A stretch of DNA of 64,000 nt from Psychrobacillus mangrovi (GTDB lineage Bacteria; Bacillota; Bacilli; Bacillales_A; Planococcaceae). A program made the translations under genes and the position numbers. Below the pieces are notes generated by a model, which saw nothing but the letters and a program-made list of their open reading frames with translations, had not been told where the DNA came from and made no database searches. Positions 61,896 to 64,000 of this stretch are shown in pieces (position 1 is the stretch's first letter; every line of letters starts with the position of its first letter). The stretch lies in contig NZ_JBAWSY010000009.1 of assembly GCF_037104765.1 (NCBI RefSeq), forward strand, positions 66,267-130,266, read 5' to 3'.

Positions 61896-63464
61896 TTGGA
61901 AAATACTATTTTTTCTTTATTACCACCTTTATTAGCAATCATTATGGTGTTAGTAACGAAAAGAGTTTTATTATCACTTGGAGTTGGAATTATATCCGCT
62001 TCACTTTTAGTGGAAAACTTTGCCCCACTGGATTCTATATTATTGTTATGGGAATCTTTTAAAGTATCTTTTTGGGATGAAGGTTTAAACACATATAATA
62101 TTTACATTTTATCGTTTATATTATTTTTAGGAATCATTACTGCTTTAGTAAGTTTGTCTGGAGGAAGCACAGCTTTTGCTGCTTGGGCTGTACAAAGAAT
62201 AAAGACTCGCAGAGGATCTAAACTTCTCACAGCGTTTTTAGGAATTATTATCTTTGTAGATGACTATTTTAATGCGTTAGCGGTTGGTCAAATTGCTAGA
62301 CCTATTACAGATTCTCATAGGGTTTCGCGAGCAAAATTAGCATATTTTATCGATTCTACGTCTGCTCCTATATGTGTAATAGCACCTGTCTCTAGTTGGG
62401 GAGCATTTTTAATAAGTCAAATAGGTGTTATATTTACAACCCATGCGGTTACTACGTATACACCACTTCAAGCTTTTATGTTAATGGCTCCAATGAATTT
62501 CTATGTTATTTCTACTCTTGCCATCGTTTTCTTTATGGCATGGACAGACTTTGACATAATGCCGATGAAGAGACACGAAAAAATTGCTGTAGAAACCGGG
62601 AAATTATTTGACACGAGTAAACCAAATCCGGGAGAGCTTCAAGGAAATTTTCCAGAAAACAATTATGGAAAAGTAATTGATTTGGTTTTACCGATAGTTA
62701 CACTGGTTTTGGTAACTCTATTTTCAATGTTTTGGACAGGGTATCAAAATTCAGGGAAACAGCTAGATATATTTACAATTTTTGAAAATACGGATGTTCC
62801 TTTCTCTTTATTTGTTGGAGGACTAACTGCTACTTTAATAGCTGTATTATTATACTTACGACAGCTAAAATACAATCCAACGGCAAGGGTAAGCCTTGTT
62901 TGGAAAGCGTTAATTACTGGAATTAGTTCAATGTTACCGGCAATATGTATCTTAATATTTGCGTGGTCATTATCATTTTTAATTGAAGCTCTTGGAACTG
63001 GAGCATATTTGGCAACTTTAGTTGCTGAAAACAATATTCCAGTGGGTGTAATTCCATTCTTACTATTTGTTCTAACAGCTCTAATGGCTTTTGCAACAGG
63101 GTCATCTTGGGGCTCTTTCGGAATACTACTACCTATTGGAGCAAGTATTATAATGGCAATAGAGCCGGAACTATTGTTGCCTGTATTAGCTGCAGTACTT
63201 GCTGGCGCTGTTTTTGGTGATCATTGTTCTCCAATTTCAGATACTACGATTATGTCAGCAACTGGCGCAGGAGTAAATGTTATCGATCACGTAATTACTC
63301 AGTTGCCTTATGCCATTATAAGTGCAGTCATAGCTGCTATCGGATACTTAGTATTAGGTCTAACTGGATCTGTTATTATTGGATTCGTAACAGTCGTAGT
63401 AATTCTAATTGTCTTGTTTACAGTGTGGAATATTTCTTCAAAAAAAGATATAAAACAGAGTTAA
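61896..63464 (+). CDS. NhaC-family Na+/H+ antiporter
   Basis: A 522-residue membrane protein with about twelve helices, starting at TTG 61896 after AAGGAGG. Hallmarks of the NhaC family are FVDDYFNALAVGQIARP, STSAPICVIAPVSSWGAF, FATGSSWGSFGI and GDHCSPISDTTIMSATGAG. It exchanges cytoplasmic Na+ (or an organic anion in some relatives such as MleN) for protons. Substrate not certain. Confidence 0.92.
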   Translation: MENTIFSLLPPLLAIIMVLVTKRVLLSLGVGIISASLLVENFAPLDSILLLWESFKVSFWDEGLNTYNIYILSFILFLGIITALVSLSGGSTAFAAWAVQRIKTRRGSKLLTAFLGIIIFVDDYFNALAVGQIARPITDSHRVSRAKLAYFIDSTSAPICVIAPVSSWGAFLISQIGVIFTTHAVTTYTPLQAFMLMAPMNFYVISTLAIVFFMAWTDFDIMPMKRHEKIAVETGKLFDTSKPNPGELQGNFPENNYGKVIDLVLPIVTLVLVTLFSMFWTGYQNSGKQLDIFTIFENTDVPFSLFVGGLTATLIAVLLYLRQLKYNPTARVSLVWKALITGISSMLPAICILIFAWSLSFLIEALGTGAYLATLVAENNIPVGVIPFLLFVLTALMAFATGSSWGSFGILLPIGASIIMAIEPELLLPVLAAVLAGAVFGDHCSPISDTTIMSATGAGVNVIDHVITQLPYAIISAVIAAIGYLVLGLTGSVIIGFVTVVVILIVLFTVWNISSKKDIKQS

Positions 63465-63596
63465 AGCAAGCTAACTAAAGCTAACCTAGGTCGTGCGCCG
63501 ATCCGCTTGGGCCAAAACAATGATTGCCTCCCATCCTCTATGTAGATGAGGGCACTGAAAAACATATATTTTAATGACGTAATTGGTTTTGAAGAA

Positions 63597-63645
63597 AAAT
63601 AAGGCACTTTCTGTTCAAAATTAAACAGAAAAGTGCCTTATTTCT
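63597..63645. terminator. Strong bidirectional-type terminator
   Basis: Long stem AAATAAGGCACTTTCTGTT / AACAGAAAAGTGCCTTATTT, loop CAAAATTA, T-rich tail. It closes the antiporter gene, with an A-rich left side. Confidence 0.9.
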
Positions 63646-63794
63646 TTGTCTATTTCTACGCCATATATGGAATTAAAATTGAGAGTTTCCTAGGTTGAAA
63701 TAATGGGGAGCACTACCTGAATTTAATTTAATAGATAGGAAAACGATGTTTTTTTTACATAGGAGAGTGCCTACAATTGTTGATTTTCGTTTGA

Positions 63795-63888
63795 GATGGC
63801 GACTCCAGCCGGAATTGCATGAGCTGAAGACCCTAGACTGAGCGTAGCGAGGGAAGCGGCTGAAGCCATGCCAGCGGAAACATACTAA
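63795..63888. repeat. Second copy of the Bacillales palindromic repeat
   Basis: GC-rich block with GGCGACTCCAGCCGGAAT, ATGAGCTGAAGACCC, GAGCGTAGCGAGGG, GCGGCTGAAGCCATG and CCAGCGGAAA in the same order as the core at 33155-33297. Diverged and shorter, without the long terminal inverted repeat. Confidence 0.65.
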
Positions 63889-63891
63889 CAT

Positions 63892-63937
63892 TAGTAGTAC
63901 AAACCAAGGCCATGGTTTGTGCTACTATTTTTATATA
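63892..63937 (+). terminator. Hairpin with T run
   Basis: Stem AGTAGTACAAACCA / TGGTTTGTGCTACT around AGGCCA, then ATTTTTATA. No gene is seen between the preceding repeat and the window end. Confidence 0.6.
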
Positions 63938-64000
63938 GTAGAAGTGAGGGAAAGTCGAGCGGACGCTGGGATCTTAGAATCCGTATCGGAAACCGGCTAA

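Overview
The window is chromosomal DNA of a low-GC, Gram-positive, endospore-forming member of the Bacillales. The sporulation markers are a gamma-type SASP (sspE), a collagen-like spore-surface protein, YunB and a spore-coat-type manganese oxidase operon. Gene order from fadNAE through yusI-gcvH-yusF-yusE, metNPQ, sufCDSUB and yunFEDB follows the yus/yur/yun part of the Bacillus subtilis chromosome. The frequent TTG starts and the absence of several Bacillus-specific genes suggest a Bacillaceae/Planococcaceae relative, but the species cannot be fixed from this sequence. No rRNA, tRNA or CRISPR array was seen.

Layout. Positions 1-5.7 kb hold the tail of an unknown gene, sspE, a small zinc-ribbon protein, an RND exporter (SwrC type), an MgtC-family membrane protein and an SRPBCC protein. 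Positions 5.8-17 kb form a spore-surface island: a collagen-like protein and a large protein with two PKD/REJ-like repeats on the minus strand, then the plus-strand operon mnxA-B-C-D-E-F-G. MnxG is a 1213-residue multicopper oxidase of the Mn(II)-oxidising type known from marine Bacillus spores. Two further genes follow whose products appear related to MnxD/E/F by a small beta-barrel pattern. A decayed pgi copy lies at 17.4-17.8 kb.

Positions 18.2-30.3 kb are an exopolysaccharide locus: priming sugar-phosphate transferase, PHP-type tyrosine phosphatase, Wzz-like adaptor with a striking hexapeptide repeat tail, BY-kinase, GT-C/polymerase-like membrane protein, a dead second phosphatase copy, flippase, glycosyltransferase, epimerase, two FemAB/GNAT-type proteins and a polysaccharide deacetylase that seems to start with CTG. 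Positions 30.3-37.3 kb hold unrelated single genes (FAD oxidoreductase, 5'-3' exonuclease, C39-like peptidase, Eis-type and other acetyltransferases, TetR regulator, STAS protein, thioredoxin).

Positions 37.5-43 kb are the fatty-acid beta-oxidation operon fadNAE with a near-perfect FadR operator. At 43-45.6 kb an accessory insertion (integrase relic plus an acyltransferase-3 gene) interrupts the ancestral order. Then come yusI, gcvH, yusF, yusE, a SAM (S-box) riboswitch controlling the methionine ABC importer metNPQ, an array of about nine 81-82 bp tandem repeats, a NERD-domain gene, a small uncharacterised gene, the Fe-S assembly operon sufCDSUB, yunF-yunE-yunD-yunB and an NhaC-type antiporter.

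The most interesting system is the Mnx operon. Inspection suggests that MnxD, MnxE, MnxF and the two downstream genes share one Sm-like small-barrel fold, and that MnxA and MnxB are paralogues. The operon may therefore have grown around a duplicated scaffold module.
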